From JANYCG01 sp031386665 (GTDB lineage: Bacteria > Pseudomonadota > Gammaproteobacteria > Burkholderiales > Burkholderiaceae_C), in contig JANNCN010000124.1 in NCBI GenBank assembly GCA_031386665.1, positions 1-64,000 on the forward strand: a stretch of DNA of 64,000 nucleotides. Reading direction: 5' to 3'. Every line of letters begins with the position of its first letter. Within the stretch, counting starts at the first letter, position 1. The notes below the pieces were generated by a model, which was not told the origin of the DNA, ran no database searches, and worked only from the letters and a program-made list of their open reading frames with translations. The translations under genes were made by a program, and so were the position numbers. Of the stretch, positions 33,175 through 42,075 are shown piece after piece.

Positions 33175-34593
33175 GTGAAGCTCAATCCCGCCACCGCGCC
33201 TGATTTGGGTGGCTTGTCCGAATGGGCGCCTGAGTTGGCGCAAACCTTCGTGACCCTCGCCAGCGACATCGCACTGGTGCTGGACGACAACGGCATCATC
33301 CGCAATGTGGCGCAAGGCAACTCGGGTGGTTCGACCCATTTGACGCCTGTTGCCCACGCCTGGATTGGCAAGTCATGGGCCGACACTGTCGCTTCAGAAG
33401 CGCGTGGCAAAGTCGAGCAATTGCTCAAAGAAGTCACCGCAACCGGCTTGGGCCGTCGCCGTGAAATCAACCACGCGACCGAGGCAGGCGGCAACGTGGC
33501 CATGGCCTACACCGCCATCCGGTTGGGCCAAAACGGCCCGCTTTTGGCAGTGGGGCGCGACTTGGGGGCCGTGGTCGCCATTCAAGAACGATTTTTGGAA
33601 GCGCAGCAAGAGCTTGAGCGCGGCTATTGGCGCATTCGCCAGGCTGAGTCGCGTTACCGTTTGCTGTTTCAGGTCGCCACCGACGCAGTCATGGTGGTGG
33701 ACGCCCAAACCTTTGAGATTTTGGAGGCCAACCAAGCCGCCAGCGACTTGTTTGAAATGAGCCTGGAGCAAATTTTGGGTCGCCCAGCGGCATTTGGGTT
33801 TGAGCGCCATTCTCGGGCCAATATCGATGAGCTGTTAACGGCTTCGCGCACCAGCAAACAACCCGCTGAAATTCGCGCCCGCATGCGCGGCAAGATCACC
33901 ACCACCAGCGTGGCGGCCACGCCGTTTCGCGCGGATGGTGCCATGCGGCTTTTGGTTCGCGTTCGTACCATGGACATGCCGGGCGCGGGTGCAGAGCTCA
34001 GCACCACACTGGCCCGGCTGGTGGACAGCGCCAGCGATGGCGTGGTGGTCACCGATTCCAGCGGTCGCGTCATGGTGGCCAACCCAGCGTTTTTGAAGCT
34101 GGTCAAAATGAACACCGAAGCGGCTGCCAAAGGCCGCCCGCTGATGGACTGGATTGGCATGTCCGATGACCAGTTCGCCACGCTCTTGGGGCAGGTGCGA
34201 GGGCAGGGCATTGCGCGGCGCTTGAGTACCCGGCTGTTGGCGCATGACGCCCAAATCACCCAGGTTGAAATTTCAGCGGCCTTGTTGACCGAAGGTGACC
34301 AGGAATGCATTGGCTTCACGATTCATGTCGCGCCGATGCTGGCCGTCATGCCCCCCCAAACCAATCTGAACCTGCAAGAAGCCGTTGAGCAACTATCGTT
34401 GCGCATTGGCAGCGCACCTTTGCCCGAGCTGTTGCGCCTTGCGGGCTCCTTGCTTGAGCGCCATTTTGTTCAAGTGGCCTTGAATCGCTCGGGTGATGAT
34501 CCAGTAGCTGCGGCGGGCCTGCTGGGCGTGTCGCCAGACCGCCTCGACCTGCCTCGTTCTGGCGATGGCCAGCTGTCGACGGGCAGCGTCTAA
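33175..34593 (+). CDS. PpsR-like PAS-domain protein with degenerate DNA-binding helix
   Basis: This 472-residue protein is a paralog of the PpsR at 37532-38989: both share an N-terminal domain (IALVLDDNGIIRNVA in this one), a Q-linker-like helix (RGYWRIRQAESRYRLLFQVATDAV), and two further PAS domains. The C-terminal Fis-type helix-turn-helix is present only in part: the first helix (FVQVALNRSGDDPVAAAGLLGVS) is kept but the recognition helix reads PDRLDLPRSGDG instead of RQSLYVKLRRF, and the Cys before it is Phe. I start at GTG 33175 with AAGG upstream. It is coupled to the bacteriophytochrome gene without a gap, so it probably acts as its partner or as a dominant modulator of PpsR rather than as a DNA-binding repressor. 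Confidence 0.85.
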   Translation: MKLNPATAPDLGGLSEWAPELAQTFVTLASDIALVLDDNGIIRNVAQGNSGGSTHLTPVAHAWIGKSWADTVASEARGKVEQLLKEVTATGLGRRREINHATEAGGNVAMAYTAIRLGQNGPLLAVGRDLGAVVAIQERFLEAQQELERGYWRIRQAESRYRLLFQVATDAVMVVDAQTFEILEANQAASDLFEMSLEQILGRPAAFGFERHSRANIDELLTASRTSKQPAEIRARMRGKITTTSVAATPFRADGAMRLLVRVRTMDMPGAGAELSTTLARLVDSASDGVVVTDSSGRVMVANPAFLKLVKMNTEAAAKGRPLMDWIGMSDDQFATLLGQVRGQGIARRLSTRLLAHDAQITQVEISAALLTEGDQECIGFTIHVAPMLAVMPPQTNLNLQEAVEQLSLRIGSAPLPELLRLAGSLLERHFVQVALNRSGDDPVAAAGLLGVSPDRLDLPRSGDGQLSTGSV

Positions 34594-36795
34594 ATGACGG
34601 GTGGTCCGGCTTTTGGTCAGGCAGACCTGACGAACTGCGAGCGTGAGCTGATTCACCTGGCAGGCTCGATTCAGCCACACGGTCTGTTGCTGGCCTTGCT
34701 GGAACCGCATTTGCAGATCATTCAAGCCAGCGCCAACGCTGGCAACTTGCTGGGCTTAGAGTCTCGCAGTTTGCTGATGCACCCCATCAGCATGCTGGGC
34801 GGCAATTTGGACGACCTTGTGAAGCAAATGGCAGGGTCTGACTTGTCCGAACCCTCGCACTTCATTTGCAACGTCAAGGTGGGGGCGCAGCTGGCGACCT
34901 TTGAAGGCACGGTGCACCGAATTCAAGACGGCGTCTTGCTGCTCGAGATCGAACCTGTGACAGAACCTGGTCAAATATTGCCGGGTGGTATTGAAACCGT
35001 GTCTTTGTCCAGCGAGCAGTTGTTGGAGCACCTGGAACTGTCGGTGCAACGCATCAGCGCGGCAACCAACGTGGGCACTTTGGCAGATTTGGTGGTCAAA
35101 CGGGTTCGGGACCTGACGGGTTACGACCGGGTGATGGTTTACAAATTCGACCCCGATGGCCATGGAAAAATCATCGCAGAGGCCCGGGAGCCCAAGCTCG
35201 ATTCGCTTTTGGGCCACCATTACCCAGCCACCGACATTCCGCAGCGCGCGCGCGAGCTGTACATTCGCACCCGGTTGCGGGTTTTGGTTGATGTTCATTA
35301 CGAAGCCGCCGCCTTGGTGCCGCGCCGTTTGCCGGGCAGCCACGAAGAGCTCGACATGTCTTTGTGCCACCTTCGCAGCATGTCGCCCTTGCACCTGCAA
35401 TACCTCAAAAATATGGGCGTCACCGCGACGCTGGTGGTGTCTTTGGTGCGAGACGGGCGACTGTGGGGGTTGATCGCTTGCCATCACTACGCGCCACGCA
35501 ATTTGCGGTTTTCAATTCGGGCCGCCACCGAACTTCTGGCCGAAGTTATCTCAACCCGCATTGCCGCCATTGAAAACTACGCGCATGCGCAAGTTGCCAT
35601 GCAAGTGCGCCGCCTTGAGCAGCGTCTGATTGAAGCCACCTCGACCGAGGGCGACTGGCGTTTGGCGCTTTTTCGCAACCCGCACACCTTGCTGCAACCG
35701 CTGGAAGCCACGGGAGCCGCTTTGTTTTACGAGGGCGAAATTTTGACTGCGGGTGAAGTGCCGTCAACGCCTGAAATGCGGGCATTGGTGCAATGGGTTC
35801 AAAGCCAGCAGGGCGAGGACTTGTTCAATTGCTCCTCGGTGTCACGGGCCAACCCGAGCCTTGATTCATTGACCTCCACCGCCAGTGGCGTGTTGGCCGT
35901 GCGGCTGTCTGCTTCGCGGGCTGACTACCTAATGTGGTTTCGCAAAGAACAGTTGCTCACCGTCACCTGGGCGGGCGACCCGTCGAAACCCATTGTGGGC
36001 AACGACCCCCTTGAGCTGTCTCCCAGGCGTTCTTTTGCGGCTTGGTCTGAAATCGTTCGGGGTTCAGCCTTGCAATGGACCAGCAGCGAGCTGGCTTTGG
36101 CCCGGGCTTTTGGTGCCTCGCTGATCGACATCATTCTCCAAGTGAATGCTGTGCGTTTGCTGATCGCCGAGCATCAGGCGGCTCAAACGCGTGCCACGGT
36201 CGCCAATTCGCAAGAGCCAGTCATCATTGCCAACATGAAGCGGCAGGTGCTTTTTTCTAACGAAGCGTTCTTCAAACTGGCCAAACGCTCGCCAGGCGAT
36301 CGGCGGAGCCTGGATGAAATTACCCTGCTGTTTAGCGAGCCCGCGCAGGTTAAAAGCATGCTGACCACGCTGGCGGAAGAGCGTCAGTCTTGGCGCGGCC
36401 CGCTCGAACTGTGCATGAACGACGGTTCAATGCTGGCCGTGACGGTGCGAGCCGAAGTGGTGCCAGCGCGCGATGGTTCGGTGCTGGGTTTTTTCTTAAT
36501 TTTCGACGACTTGACCCACAATCAGCGCGCCGCCGCCGCGCGCCATCGGCTTGAGCAATCGCTGTCGCAGGCCGCGCGCGCCGCCGCCACCCGCGAGTCG
36601 CAAATGCGGGTCAGCACCGAGGAACCCGACGAACTGATGTACGCCGTTTTGGCCAACGCCAGTGTCGCGGCCATGGACATCACGGACGGTGGCGCGGCCC
36701 AAACTGTCGCTGCGCTGCTGGAAGAAATTGACGGTTCCACCCGTCGCGCCACGGCTTTGTACGGCCGCATGCAGACTTTGATCGCAAAGCCCTAG
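34594..36795 (+). CDS. bphP: Bacteriophytochrome lacking a histidine kinase domain
   Basis: This is a red/far-red photoreceptor with biliverdin chromophore. Order: PAS (1-130) with the chromophore Cys15 (LTNCERE), GAF (145-320) with YPATDIP (210-216) and MSLCHLRSMSP (257-265, conserved His), and PHY (330-510) with the tongue PRRSFAAW. The output is not a kinase but a PAS domain (about 530-630) and a helical tail, the layout of BphP1 proteins from Rhodopseudomonas and Bradyrhizobium that bind PpsR under light. Translation starts at ATG 34594, directly after the TAA of the PpsR-like gene. The convergent neighbour makes biliverdin. Confidence 0.93.
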   Translation: MTGGPAFGQADLTNCERELIHLAGSIQPHGLLLALLEPHLQIIQASANAGNLLGLESRSLLMHPISMLGGNLDDLVKQMAGSDLSEPSHFICNVKVGAQLATFEGTVHRIQDGVLLLEIEPVTEPGQILPGGIETVSLSSEQLLEHLELSVQRISAATNVGTLADLVVKRVRDLTGYDRVMVYKFDPDGHGKIIAEAREPKLDSLLGHHYPATDIPQRARELYIRTRLRVLVDVHYEAAALVPRRLPGSHEELDMSLCHLRSMSPLHLQYLKNMGVTATLVVSLVRDGRLWGLIACHHYAPRNLRFSIRAATELLAEVISTRIAAIENYAHAQVAMQVRRLEQRLIEATSTEGDWRLALFRNPHTLLQPLEATGAALFYEGEILTAGEVPSTPEMRALVQWVQSQQGEDLFNCSSVSRANPSLDSLTSTASGVLAVRLSASRADYLMWFRKEQLLTVTWAGDPSKPIVGNDPLELSPRRSFAAWSEIVRGSALQWTSSELALARAFGASLIDIILQVNAVRLLIAEHQAAQTRATVANSQEPVIIANMKRQVLFSNEAFFKLAKRSPGDRRSLDEITLLFSEPAQVKSMLTTLAEERQSWRGPLELCMNDGSMLAVTVRAEVVPARDGSVLGFFLIFDDLTHNQRAAAARHRLEQSLSQAARAAATRESQMRVSTEEPDELMYAVLANASVAAMDITDGGAAQTVAALLEEIDGSTRRATALYGRMQTLIAKP

Positions 36796-36853
36796 GCTCT
36801 GTTTTTCCGTTTTGATTTGGCGGGCTGGCCCCGTAGGCGAGCCGTTGGATGCG

Positions 36854-37525
36854 TCAAACGATTTGGGTCGAAGCTTGCATTCGATGGCTCGCACCCAACT
36901 CATCGTAAAGCGTGATGTGCATTGCAAAAGCCAGTTTGGCTTCTTGAACCAAAGCACTTACCAAGTCGTCATTGCCTGACATGGCGTCGAGCGTGGCACG
37001 AAAGTCCTTGGTCTGATGAGCTACAGATTGGGGTTCGCCAAAGTCATAAAAATGCAAACCAGGCGAGCCCCGCAAGGCCGACATCCCCCAGCTTTTGACC
37101 AGAATTTTTTGAATCATCTGGCCACCGCTCAAGTCTCCCAGGTAACGAACATAGGCATGTGCCACCAGCAAGTCGGGCGCTTTTTGTCCCAAATTCTCAA
37201 GATGGCTGCAGTAGGCCACGCATGCGGGCAGCAAAGCCAGGTCTGACTGCCATGGGTTGCCGTGAAGGGTTTGCAAATCGGCTTGCAAGCTGCTGGCTCG
37301 GTAAAGGTTGGGCAGGTTCAAACGGGCAATCGCTGGCCTGCTTAAATTCAGGTTCAAAGCTGATTCAAGCGCGGAATAAACCGGTTCCAGGTTGCGCAGC
37401 ATCAGGCAGTAGGCATTTTGGCTCAGTTGCCCCGCCAGAAGTGCCGCCATGAAGGGTCTGCTTTCTACAGTGCGATGCAAGTCGCTGGTTTGTTGCCTGA
37501 GCTCAAGCGACAGGTTCTCAGGCAC
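36854..37525 (-). CDS. hmuO: Heme oxygenase (biliverdin-forming)
   Basis: This enzyme cleaves heme to biliverdin, CO and iron, supplying the bacteriophytochrome chromophore. The 223-residue helical protein has the proximal His (LHRTVES, about residue 17) and the distal-helix YLGDLSGGQMI signature. It starts at GTG 37525, 6 bases after the ppsR stop, so it is co-transcribed with ppsR, and it converges on bphP. The usual symbol in photosynthetic bacteria is hmuO or bphO. Confidence 0.92.
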   Translation of the reverse strand: MPENLSLELRQQTSDLHRTVESRPFMAALLAGQLSQNAYCLMLRNLEPVYSALESALNLNLSRPAIARLNLPNLYRASSLQADLQTLHGNPWQSDLALLPACVAYCSHLENLGQKAPDLLVAHAYVRYLGDLSGGQMIQKILVKSWGMSALRGSPGLHFYDFGEPQSVAHQTKDFRATLDAMSGNDDLVSALVQEAKLAFAMHITLYDELGASHRMQASTQIV

Positions 37526-37531
37526 TCTGAT

Positions 37532-38989
37532 TTATTCCTCAGGAACTGCATCGCCGATGCTGAATCGGCGCAGCTTGACATACAGGCTCTGGCGCGAAAG
37601 CCCCAGCATCTCCGCCGCAGAAGCGCGGTTGTCACCGGTCAAATCCAGCGCCGCCTCAATGCACAGTTGCTCGATCAGGTCGGTGGTTTCTCGCACAATG
37701 TCTCTTAACGGAACGCGGCCTACTAGCTCCGTCATTTGGCCAGCGGATCGCGGCAATTCCTTGTTGGTGCGCCCATCGCTCACGATGCGCCGTCCAACGT
37801 CGCGCAAAGTGAAGCCCAGGCAGGGCTTTTCGCCACCCGTCAAAGACACTGCTGAAATTTCGACATTGGCAGTAGACCCGTATTCGCCGCGCAAACTGGT
37901 GGCGTAAAGCCGCACCACGCCCCGCTGGCGCAAATTCGACAGCAACACACTGAGGTCGACGCCTGTGCGACCCAGCCACTTTTCTAGCGATTCACCCATC
38001 ACCAAGCGCTCATTGGCTATCTGTACCAAGTCCAGGAAAGCCCGGTTGGCCGACAGCACGGAGCCAAACAAATCAGTCACCACGAGGGCGTCAGGTGCGT
38101 TTTCAATCGCATTCAATTTAAGCTGGTTAATTCCGCTGGAGTCGCTTTGTAGGACGCCATGGGCTGGTATCAGACGCACCATGAAATGGGCTGAATTTTC
38201 TTGCCTGAAAAGGGCGACCGACACCGTCAGGTCTTCAGTGCTGTTGTCCAGGCGCACAGTCGCTGGTTCACAATGGCCATTCGCTCGCAACTGGATCAAT
38301 AATTGCCTGATGACGGCCTTGCTACTGTCGTCAAGGCTCTCATCCAGCGTCCAGGTGGGGCGGTTTGGCTTGTCGCCTAGCAGGGCGAACGCAGCGGGGT
38401 TGGCCTCTTCTAGTTTTTCCGTCGTGGCATCGAGAACTAGAACCGCCTCGGTCGCCAGTTGAAACAGCAAACGGTAGCGCGTTTCGACATGGCGCAAACG
38501 CCAGTAATCTCGCTCCATTGACAATTGCGCGCTGACCAAGCGTTGCTGCAAGGCCACTTGCGCGCGCAGATCGCGTCCAAATGCCATGGTGTGGCAGGTC
38601 ACACTGCCCTTGGTTTTGCCAGGGCGGCGCACCGTCACAACCGAATAGGTGAGGGGCAAGACTTCTCCAGTGCTCGTCAGGTGGTTCACATGGCGCCATT
38701 TCACGCCCGAGTTTGCGTTAGCTTCGCTCAGCATGGCTTCAACCTTGGGCTGGCTGTCGGCGGTGACGGTTTGTGCCCAGGGCCGCCCGAGCCATTCATT
38801 GTGTCCATAGGCGGACAACTCAGGGTTTCCAAAGGCCAAATCGCGAATGATGCCTTGGTCATCCACCACCAAAACCACATCGGCTGCAGCAGCGACCAAA
38901 GCGCCAGCAACGTGCGGATCCAACTCAGAAAGAAATTTCTCTGGTGTTTCAAATTTCCCGGTCACTGTGTCTTGAATTCCACTGGGCAT
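37532..38989 (-). CDS. ppsR: Photosynthesis gene repressor PpsR/CrtJ
   Basis: PpsR is the redox/light-responsive repressor that binds TGT-N12-ACA sites upstream of bch, crt and puc genes. The 485-residue protein has an N-terminal domain, a Q-linker helix, two PAS domains, and an intact Fis-type helix-turn-helix at the C terminus (AAEMLGLSRQSLYVKLRRF). Cys before the HTH (EQLCIEAA) corresponds to the redox-active Cys of CrtJ/PpsR. It starts at ATG 38989. It is flanked by ppaA/aerR upstream and heme oxygenase downstream on the same strand. Sites it likely controls are found before bchC, crtE/crtD, crtI/ccmA, bchG and possibly bchF. Confidence 0.95.
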   Translation of the reverse strand: MPSGIQDTVTGKFETPEKFLSELDPHVAGALVAAAADVVLVVDDQGIIRDLAFGNPELSAYGHNEWLGRPWAQTVTADSQPKVEAMLSEANANSGVKWRHVNHLTSTGEVLPLTYSVVTVRRPGKTKGSVTCHTMAFGRDLRAQVALQQRLVSAQLSMERDYWRLRHVETRYRLLFQLATEAVLVLDATTEKLEEANPAAFALLGDKPNRPTWTLDESLDDSSKAVIRQLLIQLRANGHCEPATVRLDNSTEDLTVSVALFRQENSAHFMVRLIPAHGVLQSDSSGINQLKLNAIENAPDALVVTDLFGSVLSANRAFLDLVQIANERLVMGESLEKWLGRTGVDLSVLLSNLRQRGVVRLYATSLRGEYGSTANVEISAVSLTGGEKPCLGFTLRDVGRRIVSDGRTNKELPRSAGQMTELVGRVPLRDIVRETTDLIEQLCIEAALDLTGDNRASAAEMLGLSRQSLYVKLRRFSIGDAVPEE

Positions 38990-39045
38990 TGCCTTCTTTC
39001 ATCACAAATAAGTGAAGTGAACGTGCGTGGCCAAGGTTTGATCAA

Positions 39046-39969
39046 TCATTTGACCATACTGGAAATGAGTTTTTCAGCGACTTGGGTGACAGAACGCACG
39101 TCGTTTGACAATGCATCCGCATTGACCTTGCGAGCATAGTCATCGTTTGCTGGGCTCACTGGGTCGCCCACCAGGATTTGGACTGATCGGTTCATGGCCG
39201 ATTTGCGAACCTTGCTGATTGATTCTGCCAGGGCCGCTGTGTGTGAGCCTTTTCCGCGCGAAAAACCCACAACGTCAAACCATTCATTTTTGACAGTTTT
39301 AACCGGGTCTTCACCATCTTCATTGGGGCCAAAGCTCACGTCCCATCCATCACGGTAAAAATACTCAGCAACCAGCATCAAACCCAATGGTTGCTGTTGT
39401 CCTGGCCCCTGCAAAAGCAGCAATCGACGCCCGTTTGCGGTTCGCTCATGCGTTTGACAAAATGCGGGACTGATCTCGCGCAGCAGATGCTGCAATCGCC
39501 CAAAACCCAGCGTGACTTCCATGAAATCGCACCGATCCTCCTCCCAAAGCGCCTCTAATTTCTGCGCAGCGGGCACCAGAAGATCTAGGTAAATCGCGTC
39601 AACTGAAATTGCCCTATGGCGCAAAGTGTTTAAAAAATCTTCAGCTGGTTGATCATCTGTCGCCGAAATCAGCCGGAAAAACTGGTCAAGTTCGGCTGTG
39701 TCAATTTGAGGGCTCGCGAGCTCAACAACCGAAGCTTTGTCCGCCAATGGCCGATGGGCTTTGACCAACCTTGGAATGATTTCTGTTTCAAGCGTCCTGG
39801 ACAGCAGCGCTGCCCTGGACTGCACGGCACCAGACGCACCATGCTCGCCGCGGCGACCAGTCAAATGCGACTCTGATGCCTCTCGCATCGAATGAATTTC
39901 TTCTAACATTTCGCCGTCTGATCCGGTCTGAATGTCATTGATCAAGTCTTCCTGAGTGAATCTTCTCAT
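39046..39969 (-). CDS. ppaA: Cobalamin-binding antirepressor PpaA/AerR
   Basis: AerR/PpaA proteins sense light through bound cobalamin and modify PpsR/CrtJ. The 307-residue protein has an N-terminal region, a helical segment with W..DRCDFMEVTLGFGRLQ (the characteristic Trp/Glu segment of the family), and a B12-binding Rossmann domain with LGLMLVAEYFYRDGWDV and ILVGDPV. It is encoded just upstream of ppsR, as in other purple bacteria. Cobalamin binding is inferred from the family; the classic DxHxxG is not present, as is usual for this group. Confidence 0.92.
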   Translation of the reverse strand: MRRFTQEDLINDIQTGSDGEMLEEIHSMREASESHLTGRRGEHGASGAVQSRAALLSRTLETEIIPRLVKAHRPLADKASVVELASPQIDTAELDQFFRLISATDDQPAEDFLNTLRHRAISVDAIYLDLLVPAAQKLEALWEEDRCDFMEVTLGFGRLQHLLREISPAFCQTHERTANGRRLLLLQGPGQQQPLGLMLVAEYFYRDGWDVSFGPNEDGEDPVKTVKNEWFDVVGFSRGKGSHTAALAESISKVRKSAMNRSVQILVGDPVSPANDDYARKVNADALSNDVRSVTQVAEKLISSMVK

Positions 39970-40270
39970 TGCTTGTCTCCTCGCGCAGTTCGTATTTTGT
40001 GTGCCCTGATCGGCCCCGAAATCTATCGTCTCGGGTTGTTTTGGACTGTCAAATTCCGTTTTTACTTCATTTCGGCCTTGGACAGTCAGCGCAGTTTAAC
40101 GGGCTTGTGAGCCAAATGCTGTTCTAAGCTTTGTTAAAACTGTACTCTTTCCAAAAAACATGTCAACTTAAATTTACGTAAACAAAAGTTGACACGAGCC
40201 AAATAGCGGGTTAAATTCGTTCCCATGGCGCAGTCTATTTCGACAAATTTTGGTAAACAGGCAACCTGAA
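39970..40270. other. Divergent regulatory region between ppaA and bchF
   Basis: No gene is visible in this AT-richer gap. It contains two near-consensus PpsR sites (40161-40194) on the bchF side and probably carries promoters for the ppaA-ppsR-hmuO operon and for the long bchFNBHLM-puh operon. Confidence 0.6.
40161..40194. promoter_or_regulatory. Two overlapping near-consensus PpsR sites upstream of bchF
   Basis: TGT-N12-ACG (40161-40178) and CGT-N12-ACA (40177-40194) each differ from TGT-N12-ACA by one base and share a palindromic TTTACGTAAA. Upstream of bchF this fits the known regulation of the bchFNBHLM operon, but the match is weaker than at bchG or crtI. Confidence 0.6.
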
Positions 40271-40768
40271 ATGGCTGAATTTAAAAGTCTCTACACCGCT
40301 GAAGAGCGAAAAAAACGAGATGGAACGGTGTGGACTTTGGTTCAAGGAATACTTGCGCCGATCCAATTTTTGGTCTTCCTGGTCAGCGTCGTGCTGGTGC
40401 TTCGCTTTCTTTGGACAGGCGAGGGTCAGGCGGAAGCCAACCTATCGGTCATCGTGAAAACCTTAACGCTTTACACGATCATGGTGACGGGCTGTATTTG
40501 GGAGAAAGTGGTTTTTGACAAATACCTGTTTGCATCAGCTTTCTATTGGGAAGATGTCTTCAGCATGTTGGTGCTGGCTCTGCATACAGCCTATCTGTGG
40601 GCCTTGTACACAGACGCGTTGAGCGCTCGTGAACTCATGTATTTGGCGCTGATCGCCTACGTGACTTATGTGATCAACGCCACTCAATTTTTATTGAAGC
40701 TGCGTGCTGCACGCTTGGACCACGCGCGCCATATGCTCATTGCCAAACGTGGAGATCTCGCAGTATGA
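40271..40768 (+). CDS. bchF: 3-vinyl bacteriochlorophyllide hydratase
   Basis: BchF hydrates the 3-vinyl group of chlorophyllide to hydroxyethyl. This 165-residue membrane protein begins MAEFKSLYTAEERKKRDGTVW and has four spans; GCIWEKVVFDKYLFASAFYWEDVFSM is a recognisable BchF core. I choose ATG 40271 over the TTG at 40250. It leads the long plus-strand bch-puh operon and overlaps bchN. Confidence 0.95.
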   Translation: MAEFKSLYTAEERKKRDGTVWTLVQGILAPIQFLVFLVSVVLVLRFLWTGEGQAEANLSVIVKTLTLYTIMVTGCIWEKVVFDKYLFASAFYWEDVFSMLVLALHTAYLWALYTDALSARELMYLALIAYVTYVINATQFLLKLRAARLDHARHMLIAKRGDLAV

Positions 40769-42063
40769 GTGCGGTCATTCCTATTCGTCAGGTCGCAACC
40801 GAGGGCTGCACTGATGCACCTGTTTTTCGGGAGCGCGGACAAAGAGAAGTCTTTTGCGGCCTCACGGGCATCATCTGGCTGCACCGAAAAATTCAAGATG
40901 CATTCTTTTTGGTGGTTGGGTCACGAACCTGTGCGCACTTGATTCAATCAGCAGCTGGCGTGATGATATTCGCGGAACCCCGATTTGCGACAGCAATCAT
41001 TGACGAACGTGACCTGGCTGGGCTTGCGGATGCCAACGACGAACTTGACCGTGTTGTCACTCGCTTGCTTGAGCGCCGCCCTGAGATCAAACTCTTGTTT
41101 TTGGTCGGTTCATGTCCGTCAGAAGTGATCAAGCTGGACTTATCCCGTGCGGCCCAACGGCTTTCAGGACAGTTTGTGTCCAAGGTCAGAGTTTTGAGTT
41201 ACTCAGGCAGTGGCATCGAGACCACTTTTACCCAAGGCGAGGATGCGTGCTTGTCCGCCATGGTTCCAGAGTTGCCAAATCAGGTTGTTGATTCAGCGGA
41301 TGATGCCTCTAACCTTTTGATTGTTGGCACTTTGGCCGACGTGGTTGAGGATCAGTTCACTCGACTTTTCGCTGAGATAGGGTTGGGTCCCGTTCACTTT
41401 TTCCCCCCTCGGCGCGCTGGTGGATTGCATGCTGTCGGGCCAAAAACGCGGTTTCTTTTGGCGCAACCTTTTCTGGCAGAAACGGCTCGGGCTCTTGAGG
41501 CGCGGGGCGCAAAACGCTTGCCCGCTCCGTTTCCACTTGGCGTGGAAGGCACGACCCTATGGCTTCGTGCTGCGTCGGATTCGTTTGGCATTGATTTTGA
41601 GGTGTTCGAACGAGCCATTTCGGGCGCCCGCGAGCGGGCTAAACAGGCGCTAGGACGCCATCGTGTGAAGCTTGAAGGCAAGAAAATCTTTTTCTTTCCA
41701 GATTCGCAATTGGAGATTCCGATTGCTCGCTTTTTGTCCCGCGAGTTGGGGATGCAACTGACTGAGGTGGGAACGCCCTATTTGCACCGGCAACACCTGG
41801 CGCAAGAACTTGCCCTGCTGCCCGCGGGTACGTTTTTGTCTGAAGGGCAAGATGTTGAAAAACAGCTTGATCGATGCCGGGAGTCGCAGCCCGACATTGT
41901 TGTCTGTGGCTTGGGGCTTGCCAATCCTCTTGAGGCCGAGGGCATGACGACCAAGTGGTCTATTGAGTTGGTATTCACCCCCATTCAGGGGTACGACCAG
42001 GCCGGTGATTTGGCCGAACTCTTCACACGCCCCCTCCAGCGCCGACTGCGTTTGGTTGCATAA
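40765..42063 (+). CDS. bchN: Protochlorophyllide reductase (light-independent) subunit N
   Basis: BchN with BchB forms the catalytic component of dark-operative protochlorophyllide oxidoreductase. Cluster-ligand cysteines lie in REVFCGLTGI, GSRTCAHLIQSA and VGSCPSEVIKLDL. The 432-residue length and the VIGTLADVVEDQFTRLF-like segment match BchN. The ATG overlaps the bchF stop. Confidence 0.96.
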   Translation: MSAVIPIRQVATEGCTDAPVFRERGQREVFCGLTGIIWLHRKIQDAFFLVVGSRTCAHLIQSAAGVMIFAEPRFATAIIDERDLAGLADANDELDRVVTRLLERRPEIKLLFLVGSCPSEVIKLDLSRAAQRLSGQFVSKVRVLSYSGSGIETTFTQGEDACLSAMVPELPNQVVDSADDASNLLIVGTLADVVEDQFTRLFAEIGLGPVHFFPPRRAGGLHAVGPKTRFLLAQPFLAETARALEARGAKRLPAPFPLGVEGTTLWLRAASDSFGIDFEVFERAISGARERAKQALGRHRVKLEGKKIFFFPDSQLEIPIARFLSRELGMQLTEVGTPYLHRQHLAQELALLPAGTFLSEGQDVEKQLDRCRESQPDIVVCGLGLANPLEAEGMTTKWSIELVFTPIQGYDQAGDLAELFTRPLQRRLRLVA

Positions 42064-42075
42064 AAGGTAGTCATC

